Shown: piece by piece, positions 12,901 to 27,000 of the stretch
How positions within the stretch are numbered: the first letter of the stretch is position 1
Layout: the number at the start of each line of letters is the position of its first letter
Notes under the pieces: generated by a model
The model's database searches: none
Seen by the model: the letters and a program-made list of their open reading frames with translations, nothing else
Told to the model about the DNA's origin: nothing
Program-made: the position numbers and the translations under genes
Source of the DNA: Odiellus spinosus
Lineage: Eukaryota > Arthropoda > Arachnida > Opiliones > Phalangiidae
Length of the DNA: 64,000 bases
Reading direction: 5' to 3'
Assembly (NCBI GenBank): GCA_963920705.1
Contig: OY987232.1
Coordinates: forward strand, 2,232,001-2,296,000

Positions 12901-14940
12901 GCTTGGGAAATTTGTGAATCTAAACTTGGGAAATTGGTGGATCTATACTTGGGAAATTGGTGGATCTATACTTGGGAAATTGGTGGATCTATACTTGGCA
13001 AATTTCTGGATCAATACTTGGGAAATTGCTGGATCTATACTTGGGAAATTGGTGGATCTATACTTGGGAAATTGTTGGATCTATATTTGGGAAATTGGTG
13101 GATCTATACTTGGGTAATTGGTGGATCTATACTTGGGAAATTTGTCAATCTATACTTGGGAAATTGGTGGATCTATACTTGGGAAATTGGTGGATCTATA
13201 CATGGGAAATTGGTGGATCTATACTTGGGAAATTGTTGGATCTATACTTGGGAAATTGGTGGATCTATACTTGGGAAATTGGTGGATCTATACTTGGGAA
13301 ATTGGTGGATCTATACTTGGGAAATATGTGAATCTATACTTGGAAATATGTGAATCTATACTTGGGAAATTTGTGAATCTATACTTGTGAAATTTGTGAA
13401 TCTATACTTGGGAAATTTGTGAATCTATACATGGTAAATTTGTGAATCTATACTTGGGAAATTTGTGAATCTATACTTGGGAAATATGTGAATCTATACT
13501 TGGGAAATATGTGAATCTATACTTGGGAAGTTTGTGAATCTATACTTGTGAAATTTGTGAATCTATACTTGGGAAATTTGTGAATCTATGCTTGGGAAAT
13601 TGGTGGATCTATACTTGGGAAATTGTTGGATCTATACTTGGGAAATTGGTGGATCTATACTTGGGAAATTGGTGGATCTATACTTGGGAAATTGCGGCAT
13701 CTATACTTGGGAAATTGGTGGATCTATACTTGGGAAATTGTTTCATCTATACTTGGGAAATTGTTGGATCTATACTTGGGAAATTGTTGGATCTATACTT
13801 GGGAAATTTTTGGATATATACTTGGGAAATTGGTGGATCTATACTTGGGAAATTGGTGGATCTATACTTGGGAAATTTGTGAAACTATACTTGGGAAATT
13901 TGTGAATCTATACTTGGGAAATATGTGAATCTATACTTGGGAAATTTGTGAATCTATACTTGGGAAATTTGTGAATCTATACTTGGGAAATTTGTGAATC
14001 TATACTTGGGAAATTAGTGGATCTATACTTGGGAATTTGGTGGATCTATACTTGAGAAATTGCTGGATCTATACTTGGGAATTGGTGGATCTATACTTGG
14101 GAAATTGGTGGATCTATACTTGGGAAATTTGTGAATCTATACTTGGGAAATATGTGAATCTATACTTGGGAAATTTGTGAATCTATACATGGTAAATTTG
14201 TGAATCTAAACTTGGGAAATTGGTAGATCTATACTTGGGAAATTTGTGAATATATACTTGGGAAATTTGTGAATCTATTCTTGTGAAATTTGTGAATCTA
14301 TACTTGTGAAATTTGTGAATCTATACTTGTGAAATTGGTGGATCTATACTTGGGAAATTGGTGGATATATACTTGGGAAATTGGTGGATCTATACTTGGG
14401 AAATTGGTGGATCTATACTTGGGAAATTGCGGCATCTATACTTGGGAAATTGCGGCATCTATACTTGGGAAATTGGTTGATCTATACTTGGGAAATTGTT
14501 TGATCTATACTTGGGAAATTGTTGGATCTATACTTGGGAAATTTTTGGATATATACTTGGGAAATTGGTGGATCTATACTTGGGAAATTGGTGGATCTAT
14601 ACTTGGGAAATTTGTGAATCTATACTTGGGAAATATGTGAATCTATACTTGGGAAATTTGTGAATCTATACATGGTAAATTTGTGAATCTATACTTGGGA
14701 AATTTGTGAATCTATACTTGGGAAATTTGTGAATCTATACTTGGGAAATTTTGGATCTATACTTGGTAATTTGGTGGATCTATACTTGGGAAATTGCTGG
14801 ATCTATACTTGGGAATTGGTGGATCTATACTTGGGAAATTGTTGGATCTATACTTGGGAAATTGGTTGATCTATACTTGGGAAATTGGTGGATCTATACT
14901 TGGGAAATTTGTGAATCTATACTTGGGAAATTTGTGAATC
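9977..14940 (+). repeat. 5.0-kb tandem segmental duplication, copy 2
   Basis: This copy is 4,964 bp (216 units), three whole units shorter than copy 1. The lost units are one A unit in the run before about 10,648, one unit near 14,329 (between TTGTGAAA-type units and the B run), and one GGTTGATC-tailed unit near 14,480. The offset from copy 1 therefore steps from 5,033 to 5,010 and finally to 4,964. All four 22-bp units are retained at the matching places (about 13,334, 14,072, 14,750 and 14,813). Such near-perfect identity implies very recent duplication or an assembly artefact. Confidence 0.93.
10865..13185 (+). repeat. Paired Q modules 1,863 bp apart, in copy 2
   Basis: This is the counterpart of the pair in the first 5-kb copy, shifted by 5,010 bp. 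The CTTGGCAAATTTCTGG anchor lies at 11131 and 12994, and the internal 1,863-bp spacing is unchanged. The pair therefore existed before the 5-kb duplication, which gives a relative order of events. Confidence 0.88.
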
Positions 14941-16835
14941 TATACTTGGGAAATTTGTGAATCTATACTTGGGAAATATGTGAATCTATACTTGGGAAAT
15001 TTGTGAATCTATACATGGTAAATTTGTGAATCTATACTTGGGAAATTTGTGAATCTATACTTGGGAAATTTGTGAATCTATACTTGTGAAATTTTTGAAT
15101 CTATACTTGGGAAATTTGTGAATCTATACTTGGGAAATTTGTGAATCTATACTTGGGAAATTTGTGAATCTAAACTTAGAAAGTGGTGGATCTTTACTTG
15201 GGAAATTGGAGGATCTATACTTGGGAAATTGGTGGATCTATACTTGGGAAATTGGTGGATCTATACTTAGGAAATTGGTGGATCTATACTTGGGAAATTG
15301 GTGGATCTATACTTGGGAAATTTGTGAATCTATACTTGGGAAATATGTGAATCTATACTTGGGAAATTTGTGAATCTATACATGGTAAATTTGTGAATCT
15401 AAACTTGGGAAATTGGTAGATCTATACTTGGGAAATTGCTGGATCTATGCTTGGGAAATTGGTGGATCTATACTTGGGAAATTTTTGGATCTATACTTGG
15501 GAAATTGGTGGATCTATACTTGGGAAATATGTGAATCTATACTTGGGAAATATGTGAATCTATACTTGGGAAATTTGTGAATCTATGCTTGGGAAATTGG
15601 TGAATCTAAACTTGGGAAATTGGTGGATCTATACTTGGGAAATTTTTGGATCTATACTTGGGAAATAAGTGGATCTATACTTGGGAAATTGGTGGATCTA
15701 TACTTGGGAAATTGGTGGATCTATACTTGGGAAATTGGTGGATCTATACTTGGGAAATTGGTGGATCTATACTTGGGAAATTGGTGGATCTATACTTGGG
15801 AAATTGCGGCATTTATACTTGGGAAATTGGTGGATCTATACTTGGGAAATTGTTTGATCTATACTTGGGAAATTGTTGGATCTATACTTGGGAAATTTTT
15901 GGATATATACTTGGGAAATTGGTGGATCTATACTTGGGAAATTGGTGGATCTATACTTGGGAAATTTGTGAAACTATACTTGGGAAATTTGTGAATCTAT
16001 ACTTGGGAAATATGTGAATCTATACTTGGGAAATTTGTGAATCTATACATGGTAAATTTGTGAATCTATACTTGGGAAATTTGTGAATCTATACTTGGGA
16101 AATTTGTGAATCTATACTTGGGAAATTGGTGGATCTATACTTGGGAATTTGGTGGATCTATACTTGGGAAATTGCTGGATCTATACTTGGGAATTGGTGG
16201 ATCTATACTTGGGAAATTGTTGGATCTATACTTGGGAAATTGGTTGATCTATACTTGGGAAATTGGTGGATCTATACTTGGGAAATTTGTGAATCTATAC
16301 TTGGGAAATTTGTGAATCTATACTTGGGAAATTTGTGAATCTATACTTGGGAAATTTGTGAATCTATACTTGGGAAATATGTGAATCTATACTTGGGAAA
16401 TTTGTGAATCTATACATGGTAAATTTGTGAATCTATACTTGGGAAATTTGTGAATCTATACTTGGGAAATTTGTGAATCTATACTTGGGAAATTTGTGAA
16501 TCTATACTTGTGAAATTTTTGAATCTATACTTGGGAAATTTGTGAATCTATACTTGGGAAATTTGTGAATCTATGCTTGGGAAATTTGTGAATCTAAACT
16601 TAGAAAGTGGTGGATCTATACTTAAAAATTGGAGGATCTATACTTGGGAAATTGGTGGATCTATACTTAGGAAATTGGTGGATCTATACTTGGGAAATTG
16701 GTGGATCTATACTTGGGAAATTTGTGAATCTATACTTGGGAAATATGTGAATCTATACTTGGGAAATTTGTGAATCTATACATGGTGAATTTGTGAATCT
16801 AAACTTGGGAAATTGGTAGATCTATACTTGGGAAA
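14941..16835 (+). repeat. About 1.4-kb internal duplication
   Basis: The segment 14,941-15,430 corresponds to about 16,340-16,835. Shared rare units are a TGTGAAATTTTTGAATC unit, the aberrant TAAACTTAGAAAGTGG unit (15175 and 16599 at the C, 1,424 bp apart), and a CATGG unit followed by TAAAC and GGTAGATC. The second copy has a unit read as CTTAAAAATTGGAGG where the first has CTTGGGAAATTGGAGG, and one B unit fewer. The aberrant units show that the similarity reflects descent and not merely shared monomer types. Confidence 0.82.
15171..15192 (+). repeat. Strongly diverged 22-bp unit
   Basis: This unit reads TAAACTTAGAAAGTGGTGG followed by ATC. It differs from the B consensus at several positions in both head and tail and has lost one base. 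It is followed by a TTTAC-headed unit. Its only other occurrence that I found is about 16,595-16,616. It is among the most diverged monomers in the window. Confidence 0.85.
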
Positions 16836-19800
16836 TTTGTGAATCAATGCTTGGGAAATTTGTAAATCTATACTTGTGAAATTTGTGAATCTATACTTGT
16901 GAAATTTGTGAATCTATACTTGGGAAATTTGTGAATCTATACTTGGGAAATTGGTGGATCTATACTTGGGAAATTGGTGGATCTATACTTGGGAAATTGC
17001 TGGATCTATGCTTGGGAAATTGGTGGATCTATACTTGGGAAATTGTTGGATCTATACTTGGAAATTGGTGGATCTATACTTGGGAAATATGTGAATCTAT
17101 ACTTGGGAAATATGTGAATCTATACTTGGGAAATTTGTGAATCTATACTTGTGAAATTTGTGAATCTATACTTGTGAAATTTGTGAATCTATACTTGGGA
17201 AATTTGTGAATCTATGCTTGGGAAATTGGTGAATCTAAACTTGGGAAATTGGTGGATCTATAATTGGGAAATTTTTGGATCTATACTTGGGAAATTGTTG
17301 GATCTATACTTGGGAAATTGGTGGATCTATACTTGGGAAATTGGTGGATCTATACTTGGGAAATTGGTGGATCTATACTTGGGAAATTGGTGGATCTATA
17401 CTTGGGAAATTGCGGCATCTATACTTGGGAAATTGGTGGATCTATACTTGGGAAATTGTTGGATCTATACTTGGGAAATTTTTGGATATATACTTGGGAA
17501 ATTGGTGGATCTATACTTGGGAAATTGGTGGATCTATACTTGGGAAATTTGTGAAACTATACTTGGGAAATTTGTGAATCTATACTTGGGAAATTTGTGA
17601 ATCTATACTTGGGAAATATGTGAATCTATACTTGGGAAATTTGTGAATCTATACTTGGGAAATTTGTGAATCTATACTTGGGAAATTGGTGGATCTATAC
17701 TTGGGAAATTGCTGGATCTATACTTGGGAATTGGTGGATCTATACTTGGGAAATTGTTGGATCTATACTTGGGAAATTGTTGGATCTATACTTGGGAAAT
17801 TGGTTGATCTATACTTGGGAAATTGGTGGATCTATACTTGGGAAATTTGTGAATCTATACTTGGGAAATTTGTGAATCTATACTTGGGAAATTTGTGAAT
17901 CTATACTTGGGAAATTTGTGAATCTATACTTGGGAAATTTGTGAATCTATACTTGGGAAATTTGTGAATATATACTTGGGAAATTTGTGAATCTATACTT
18001 GGGAAATTGGTGGATCTATACTTGGGAAATTGGTGGATCTATTCTTGGGAATTGGTGGATCTATACTTGGGAAATTGTTGGATCTATACTTGGGAAATTG
18101 ATGGAACTTTACTTGGGAAATTGGTGAATCTATACTTGGGAAATTGGTGGATCTATACTTGGAAAATTTGTGAATCTATACTTGGGAAATTTGTGAATCT
18201 ATACTTGTGAAATTTGTGAATGTATACTTGGGAAATTTGTGAATGTATACTTGGGAATTTTGTGAATCTATACTTGGGAAATTTGTGAATCTATAATTGG
18301 GAAATTTGTGAATCTAAACTTGGGAAATTGGTGGATCTATACTTGGGAAATTGCGGGATCTATACTTGGGAATTGGTGGATCTATACTTGGGAAATTGTT
18401 GGATCTATACTTGGGAAATTGGTTGATCTATACTTGGGAAATTGGTGGATCTATACTTGGGAAATTGGTGGATCTATACTTGGGAAATTTGTGAATCTAT
18501 ACTTGGGAAATTTGTGAATCTATACTTGGGAAATTTGTGAATCTAAACTTGGGAAATTTGTGAATCTATACTTGGGAAATATGTGAATCTATACTTGGGA
18601 AGTTTGTGAATCTATGCTTGGGAAATTTTTAAATCTATACTTGTGAAATTTGTGAATCTATACTTGTGAAATTTGAGAATCTATACTTGGGAAATTGGTG
18701 GATCTATACTTGGGAAATTGGTGGATCTATACTTGGGAAATTGGTGGATCTATACTTGGGAAATTGGTGGATCTATACTTGGGAAATTGGTGGATCTATA
18801 CTTGGGAAATTGCTGGATCTATGCTTGGGAAATTGGTGGATCTATACTTGGGAAATTGTTGGATCTATACTTGGGAGATTGGTGGATCTATACTTTGGAA
18901 ATATGTGAATCTATACTTGGGAAATTTGTGAATCTATACTTGGTAAATTTGTGAATCTATACTTGGGAAATTTGTGAATCTATACTTGTGAAATTTGTGA
19001 ATCTATACTTGTGAAATTTGTGAATCTATACTTGGGAAATTTGGTAATCTATGCTTGGGAAATTGGTGAATCTAAACTTGGGAAATTGGTGGATCTATAC
19101 TTGGGAAATTGTTGGATCTATACTTGGGAAATTGTTGGATCTATACTTGGGAAATTGGTTGATCTATACTTGGGAAATTGGTGGATCTATACTTGGGAAA
19201 TTGTTGGATCTATACTTGGGAAATTGTTGGATCTATACTTGGGAAATTGGTTGATCTATACTTGGGAAATTGGTGGATCTATAGTTGGGAAATTGGTGGA
19301 TCTATACTTGGGAAATTTGTGAATCTATACTTGGGAAATTTGTGAATCTATACTTGGGAAATTTGTGAATCTATACTTGGAAAATTTGTGAATCTATACT
19401 TGGGAAATTTGTGAATCTATAATTGGGAAATTGGTGGATCTATACTTGGGAAATTGGTGGATCTATACTTGGGAAATTGCTGGATCTATACTTGGGAAAT
19501 TGTTGGATCTATACTTGGGAAATTGGTGGAACTTTACTTGGGAAATTGGTGAATCTATACTTGGGAAATTGGTGGATCTATACTTGGTAAATTTGTGAAT
19601 CTATACTTGGGAAATTTGTGAATCTATACTTGGGAAATTTGTGAATCTATACTTGGGAAATTTGTGAATCTATGCTTGGGAAATTGGTGAATCTAAACTT
19701 AGGAAATTGGTGGATCTATACTTGGGAAATTGGTGGATCTATACTTGGGAAATTGGTGGATCTATACTTGGGAAATTGGTGGATCTATACTTGGGAAATT

Positions 19801-20440
19801 GGTGGATCTATACTTGGGAAATTGCGGCATCTATACTTGGGAAATTGGTGGATCTATACTTGGGAAATTTGTGAAACTATACTTGGGAAATTTGTGAATC
19901 TATACTTGGGAAATATGTGAATCTATACTTGGGAAATTTGTGAATCTATACTTGGGAAATTTGTGAATCTATACTTGGGAAATTGGTGGATCTATACTTG
20001 GGAAATTGCTGGATCTATACTTGGGAATTGGTGGATCTATACTTGGGAAATTGTTGGATCTATACTTGGGAAATTGTTGGATCTATACTTGGGAAATTGG
20101 TGGATCTATACTTGGGAAATTGTTGGATCTATACTTGGGAAATTGTTGGATCTATACTTGGGAAATTGGTTGATCTATACTTGGGAAATTGGTGGATCTA
20201 TACTTGGGAAATTGGTGGATCTATACTTGGGAAATTGGTGGATCTATACTTGGGAAATTTGTGAATCTATACTTGGGAAATTTGTGAATCTATACTTGGG
20301 AAATTTGTGAATCTATACTTGGGAAATTTGTGAATCTATACTTGGGAAATTTGTGAATATATACTTGGGAAATTGGTGGATCTATACTTGGGAAATTGGT
20401 GGATCTATACTTGGGAAATTTGTGAATCTATACTTGGGAA

Positions 20441-23400
20441 ATTTGTGAATATAAACTTGGGAAATTGCTGGATCTATACTTGGGAAATTGCTGAATCTAT
20501 ACTTGGGAAATTTGTGAATCTATACTTGGGAAATATGGTAATCTATACATGGTAAATTTGTGAATCTAATCTTGGGAAATTGATGGATCTATACTTGGGA
20601 AATTGGTGGATCTATACTTGGGAAATTGCTGGATCTATACTTGGGAAATTTGTGAATCTATACATAGTAAATTTGTAAATATATACTTGGAAATTTGTGA
20701 ATCTATACTTGGGAAATTTGTGAATCTATACTTGGGAAATTTGAGAATCTATACTTGGGAAATTTGTGAATCTATACTTGGGAAATATGTGAGTCTATAC
20801 TTGGGAAATTTGTGAATCTATACATGGTAAATTTGTGAATCTATACTTGGGAAATTTGTGAATCTATACTTGGGAAATTTGTGAATCTATACTTGGGAAA
20901 TCTGTGAATCTAAACTTGGGAAATTGGTGGATCTATACTTGGGAAATTTGTGAATCTATACATGGTAAATTTGTGAATCTATACTTGGGAAATTTGTGAA
21001 TCTATACTTGGGAAATTTGTGAATCTATACTTGGGAAATCTGTGAATCTAAACTTGGGAAATTGGTGGATCTATACTTGGGAAATTGGTGGATCTATACT
21101 TGGGAAATTGTTGGATCTATACTTGAGAAATTGTTGGATCTATACTTGGGAAATTAGTGGATCTATACTTGGGAAATTTGTGAATCTATACTTGGGAAAA
21201 TTGTGAATCTATGCTTGGGAAGTTTGTGAATCTATACTTGGGAAATTTGTGAATCTATACTTGGGAAATTTGTGAGTCTATACTTGGGAAATTTGTGAAT
21301 CTATACTTGGGAAATTTGTGAATCTATACTTGAGAAATTTGTGAATCTAAACTTGGGAAATTGGTGGATCTATACTTGAGAAATTTGTGGATCTATACTT
21401 GGGAAAATTGTGAATCTATACTTGGGAAATTTGTGAATCTATACTTGGGAAATTTGTGAATCTATACTTGGGAAATTTGTGAATCTACGCTTGGGAAATT
21501 TGTGAATCTATACTTGGGAAATTTGTGAATCTATACTTGAGAAATTTGTGAATCTAAACTTGGGAAATTGGTGGATCTATACTTGAGAAATTTGTGGATC
21601 TATACTTGGGAAATTTGTGAATCTATACTTGGGAAATTGTTGGATCTATACTTGAGAAATTGTTGGATCTATACTTGGGAAATTAGTGGATCTATACTTG
21701 GGAAATTTGTGAATCTATACTTGGGAAAATTGTGAATCTATGCTTGGGAAGTTTGTGAATCTATACTTGGGAAATTTGTGAATCTATACTTGGGAAATTT
21801 GTGAGTCTATACTTGGGAAATTTGTGAATCTATACTTGGGAAATTTGTGAATCTATACTTGAGAAATTTGTGAATCTAAACTTGGGAAATTGGTGGATCT
21901 ATACTTGAGAAATTTGTGGATCTATACTTGGGAAAATTGTGAATCTATACTTGGGAAATTTGTGAATCTATACTTGGGAAATTTGTGAATCTATACTTGG
22001 GAAATTTGTGAATCTACGCTTGGGAAATTTGTGAATCTATACTTGGGAAATTTGTGAATCTATACTTGAGAAATTTGTGAATCTAAACTTGGGAAATTGG
22101 TGGATCTATACTTGAGAAATTTGTGGATCTATACTTGGGAAATTTGTGAATCTATACTTGGGAAATTTGTGAATCTATACTTGGGAAATTTGTGAATCTA
22201 TACTTGGGAAATTTGTGAATCTACGCTTGGGAAATTTGTGAATCTATACTTGGGAAATTTGTGAATCTATACTTGAGAAATTTGTGAATCTAAACTTGGG
22301 AAATTGGTGGATCTATACTTAAGAAATTTGTGGATCTATACTTGGGAAATTTGTGGATCTATACTTGGGAAATTTGTGAATCTATACTTGGGAAATATGT
22401 GAATCTATACTTGGGAAATTTGTGAATCTATACATGGTAAATTTGTGAATCTATACTTGGGAAATTTGTGAATCTATACTTGGGAAATTTGTGAATCTAT
22501 ACTTGGGAAATTTGTGAATCTAAAATGGGAAATTGCTGGATCTATACTTGGGAAATTGCTGAATCTATACTTGGGAAATTTGTGAATCTATACTTGGGAA
22601 ATATGTGAATCTATACATGGTAAATTTGTGAATCTAATCTTGGGAAATTGATGGATCTATACTTGGGAAATTGGTGGATCTATACTTGGGAAATTGCTGG
22701 ATCTATACTTGGGAAATTGCTGGATCTATACTTGGGAAATTTGTGAATCTATACATAGTAAATTTGTAAATCTATACTTGGAAATATGTGAATCTATACT
22801 TGGGAAATTTGTGAATCTATACTTGGGAAATTTGTGAATCTATACTTGGGAAATTTGAGAATCTATACTTGGGAAATTTGTGAATCTATACTTGTGAAAT
22901 TTGTGAATCTATACTTGGGAAATATGTGAGTCTATACATGGTAAATTTGTGAATCTATACTTGGGAAATTTGTGAATCTATACTTGGGAAATTTGTGAAT
23001 CTATACTTGGGAAATCTTTGAATCTAAACTTGGGAAATTGGTGGATCTATACTTGGGAAATTTGTGAATCTATACATGGTAAATTTGTGAATCTATACTT
23101 GGGAAATTTGTGAATCTATACTTGGGAAATTTGTGAATCTATACTTGGGAAATCTGTGAATCTAAACTTGGGAAATTGGTGGATCTATACTTGGGAAATT
23201 GGTGGATCTATACTTGGGAAATTGTTGGATCTATACTTGAGAAATTGTTGGATCTATACTTGGGAAATTAGTGGATCTATACTTGGGAAATTTGTGAATC
23301 TATACTTGGGAAAATTGTGAATCTATGCTTGGGAAGTTTGTGAATCTATACTTGGGAAATTTGTGAATCTATACTTGGGAAATTTGTGAGTCTATACTTG

Positions 23401-24000
23401 GGAAATTTGTGAATCTATACTTGGGAAATTTGTGAATCTATACTTGAGAAATTTGTGAATCTAAACTTGGGAAATTGGTGGATCTATACTTGAGAAATTT
23501 GTGGATCTATACTTGGGAAATTAGTGGATCTATACTTGGGAAATTTGTGAATCTATACTTGGGAAAATTGTGAATCTATGCTTGGGAAGTTTGTGAATCT
23601 ATACTTAGGAAATTTGTGAATCTATACTTGGGAAATTTGTGAGTCTATACTTGGGAAATTTGTGAATCTATACTTGGGAAATTTGTGAATCTATACTTGG
23701 GAAATTTATGAATCTATACTTGGGAAATTTGTGAATCTATGCTTGGGAAATTTGTGAATCTATACATGGTAAATTTTAAAATCTATACTTGGGAAATTTG
23801 TGAATCTATACATGGTAAATTTGTGAATCTATACTTGGGAAATTTTGAATCTATACTTGGGAAATTGGTGGATCTATACTTGGGAAATTTGTGAATCTAT
23901 ACTTGGGAAATATGTGAATCTATACTTGGGAAATTTGTGAATCTAATCTTGGGAAATTGGTGGATCTATACTTGAGAAATTGGTGGATCTTTACTTGGGA
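20441..24000 (+). repeat. Mixed A/B block with a 2.1-kb duplication
   Basis: The stretch from about 20,460 to 21,400 recurs at about 22,530-23,520. The GGGAAAATTGTG plus TATGC plus GGGAAGTTTG word at 21191 reappears at 23305, an offset of 2,114 bp, which is 92 units minus the two 22-bp units near 22523 and 22780. A further copy of that word lies at 23558, only 11 units later. The unit near 22,523 reads TAAAATGGGAAATTGCTGG and is one base short. No gene is seen. Confidence 0.85.
21090..22147 (+). repeat. 529-bp higher-order repeat, two units
   Basis: Two consecutive 23-unit blocks are spaced by 529 bp. Anchors are CTTGAGAAATTGTTGG near 21122 and 21651, GGGAAAATTGTG plus TATGC at 21191 and 21720, and the rare TACGC head at 21490 and 22019. 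A third TACGC head at 22226 is nine units further on and marks a truncated partial unit. Confidence 0.88.
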
Positions 24001-27000
24001 AATTGCTGGATCTATACTTGGGAAATTTGTGAATCTATACATGGTAAATTTGTAAATCTATACTTGGGAAATTTGTGAATCTCTACTTAGGAAATTTGTG
24101 AATCTATACTTGTGAAATTTGTGAATCTATACTTGGGAAATTTGTGAATCTATACTTGGGAAATTTGTGAATCTATACTTGGGAAATATGTGAATCTATA
24201 CATGTTAAATTTGTGAATCTAATCTTGGGAAATTGGTGGATCTATACTTGGGAAATTGCTGGATCTATACTTGGGAAATTTGTGAATCTATACTTGGGAA
24301 ATTTGTGGATCTATACTTGGGAAATTGGTGGATCTATACTTGGGAAATTTGTGAATCTATACTTGTTAAATATGTGAATCTATACTTGGGAAATTTGTGA
24401 ATCTATACTTGGGAAATTTGAGAATCTATACTTGGGAAATTTGTGAGTCTATACTTGGGAAATTTGTGAATCTAAACTTGGGAAATTGGTGGATCTATAC
24501 TTGGGAAATTGGTGGATCTATACTTGGGAAATTGCTTGATCTATACTTGGGAAATTTGTGAATCTATACATGGTAAATTTGTAAATCTATACTTGGGAAA
24601 TTTGTGAATCTCTACTTAGGAAATTTGTGAATCTATACTTGTGAAATTTGTGAATCTATACTTGGGAAATTTGTGAATCTATACTTGGGAAATATGTGAA
24701 TCTATACTTCTGAAATTTGTGAATCTATACATGGTAAATTTGTGAATCTATACTTGGGAAATTTGTGAATCTATACTTGGGAAATTTGTGAATCTATACT
24801 TGGGAAATTGGTGGATCTATACTTGAGAAATTTGTGGATCTATACTTGGGAAATTGGTGGATCTATACTTGGGAAATTTGTGAATCTATACTTGTTAAAT
24901 ATGTGAATCTATACTTGGGAAATATGTGAATCTATACTTCTGAAATTTGTGAATCTATACATGGTAAATTTGTGAATCTATACTTGGGAAATTTGTGAAT
25001 CTATACTTGGGAAATTTGTGAATCTATACTTGGGAAATTGGTGGATCTATACTTGAGAAATTTGTGGATCTATACTTGGGAAATTGGTGGATCTATACTT
25101 GGGAAATTTGTGAATCTATACTTGTTAAATATGTGAATCTATACTTGGGAAATTTGTGAATCTATACTTGGGAAATTTGAGAATCTATACTTGGGAAATT
25201 TGTGAGTCTATACTTGGGAAATTTGTGAATCTAAACTTGGGAAATTGGTGGATCTATACTTGGGAAATTGGTGGATCTATACTTGGGAAATTGCTTGATC
25301 TATACTTGGGAAATTTGTGAATCTATACATGGTAAATTTGTAAATCTATACTTGGGAAATTTGTGAATCTCTACTTAGGAAATTTGTGAATCTATACTTG
25401 TGAAATTTGTGAATCTATACTTGGGAAATTTGTGAATCTATACTTGGGAAATATGTGAATCTATACTTCTGAAATTTGTGAATCTATACATGGTAAATTT
25501 GTGAATCTATACTTGGGAAATTTGTGAATCTATACTTGGGAAATTTGTGAATCTATACTTGGGAAATTGGTGGATCTATACTTGAGAAATTTGTGGATCT
25601 ATACTTGGGAAATTGGTGGATCTATACTTGGGAAATTTGTGAATCTATACTTGTTAAATATGTGAATCTATACTTGGGAAATTTGTGAATCTATACTTGG
25701 GAAATTTGAGAATCTATACTTGGGAAATTTGTGAGTCTATACTTGGGAAATTTGTGAATCTAAACTTGGGAAATTGGTGGATCTATACTTGGGAAATTGG
25801 TGGATCTATACTTGGGAAATTGCTTGATCTATACTTGGGAAATTTGTGAATCTATACATGGTAAATTTGTAAATCTATACTTGGGAAATTTGTGAATCTC
25901 TACTTAGGAAATTTGTGAATCTATACTTGTGAAATTTGTGAATCTATACTTGGGAAATTTGTGAATCTATACTTGGGAAATATGTGAATCTATACTTCTG
26001 AAATTTGTGAATCTATACATGGTAAATTTGTGAATCTATACTTGGGAAATTTGTGAATCTATACTTGGGAAATTTGTGAATCTATACTTGGGAAATTGGT
26101 GGATCTATACTTGAGAAATTTGTGGATCTATACTTGGGAAATTGGTGGATCTATACTTGGGAAATTTGTGAATCTATACTTGTTAAATATGTGAATCTAT
26201 ACTTGGGAAATTTGTGAATCTATACTTGGGAAATTGCTTGATCTATACTTGGGAAATTTGTGAATCTATACATGGTAAATTTGTAAATCTATACTTGGGA
26301 AATTTGTGAATCTCTACTTAGGAAATTTGTGAATCTATACTTGTGAAATTTGTGAATCTATACTTGGGAAATTTGTGAATCTATACTTGGGAAATATGTG
26401 AATCTATACTTCTGAAATTTGTGAATCTATACATGGTAAATTTGTGAATCTATACTTGGGAAATTTGTGAATCTATACTTGGGAAATTTGTGAATCTATA
26501 CTTGGGAAATTGGTGGATCTATACTTGAGAAATTTGTGGATCTATACTTGGGAAATTGGTGGATCTATACTTGGGAAATTTGTGAATCTATACTTGTTAA
26601 ATATGTGAATCTATACTTGGGAAATTTGTGAATCTATACTTGGGAAATTTGAGAATCTATACTTGGGAAATTTGTGAATCTATACTTGGGAAATTTGTGA
26701 ATCTAAACTTGGGAAATTGGTGGATCTATACTTGGGAAATTGGTGGATCTATACTTGGGAAATTGCTTGATCTATACTTGGGAAATTTGTGAATCTATAC
26801 TTGGGAAATATGTGAATCTATACATGTTAAATTTGTGAATCTAATCTTGGGAAATTGGTGGATCTATACTTGGGAAATTGCTGGATCTATACTTGGGAAA
26901 TTTGTGAATCTATACTTGAGAAATTTGTGGATCTATACTTGGGAAATTGGTGGATCTATACTTGGGAAATTTGTGAATCTATACTTGTTAAATATGTGAA

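Larger units (their letters stand above)
14941..20440 (+). repeat. B-rich composite block with many 22-bp units
   Basis: B-type tails dominate in runs of roughly four to fifteen units, separated by short A, D and C stretches. Ten 22-bp units occur here (near 15171, 16190, 16595, 16621, 17055, 17725, 18048, 18370, 20027 and 20686 just beyond), mostly carrying CTTGGGAATTGGTGG. An entry word, a TATGC head with a GGTGAATC tail followed by a TAAAC head, recurs near 15,590, 17,215, 19,055 and 19,677, before each long B run. Periodicity is irregular: these anchors are 1,629, 1,837 and 621 bp apart. No gene or unique sequence is seen. Confidence 0.88.

Noticed and set aside
15171..16642. Diverged units near 15171, 16595 and 16621 as remnants of an inserted element
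   Set aside because: Each still aligns to a 23-bp unit with a few substitutions and one missing base, and the phase continues on both sides. They are mutated monomers, not insertions.
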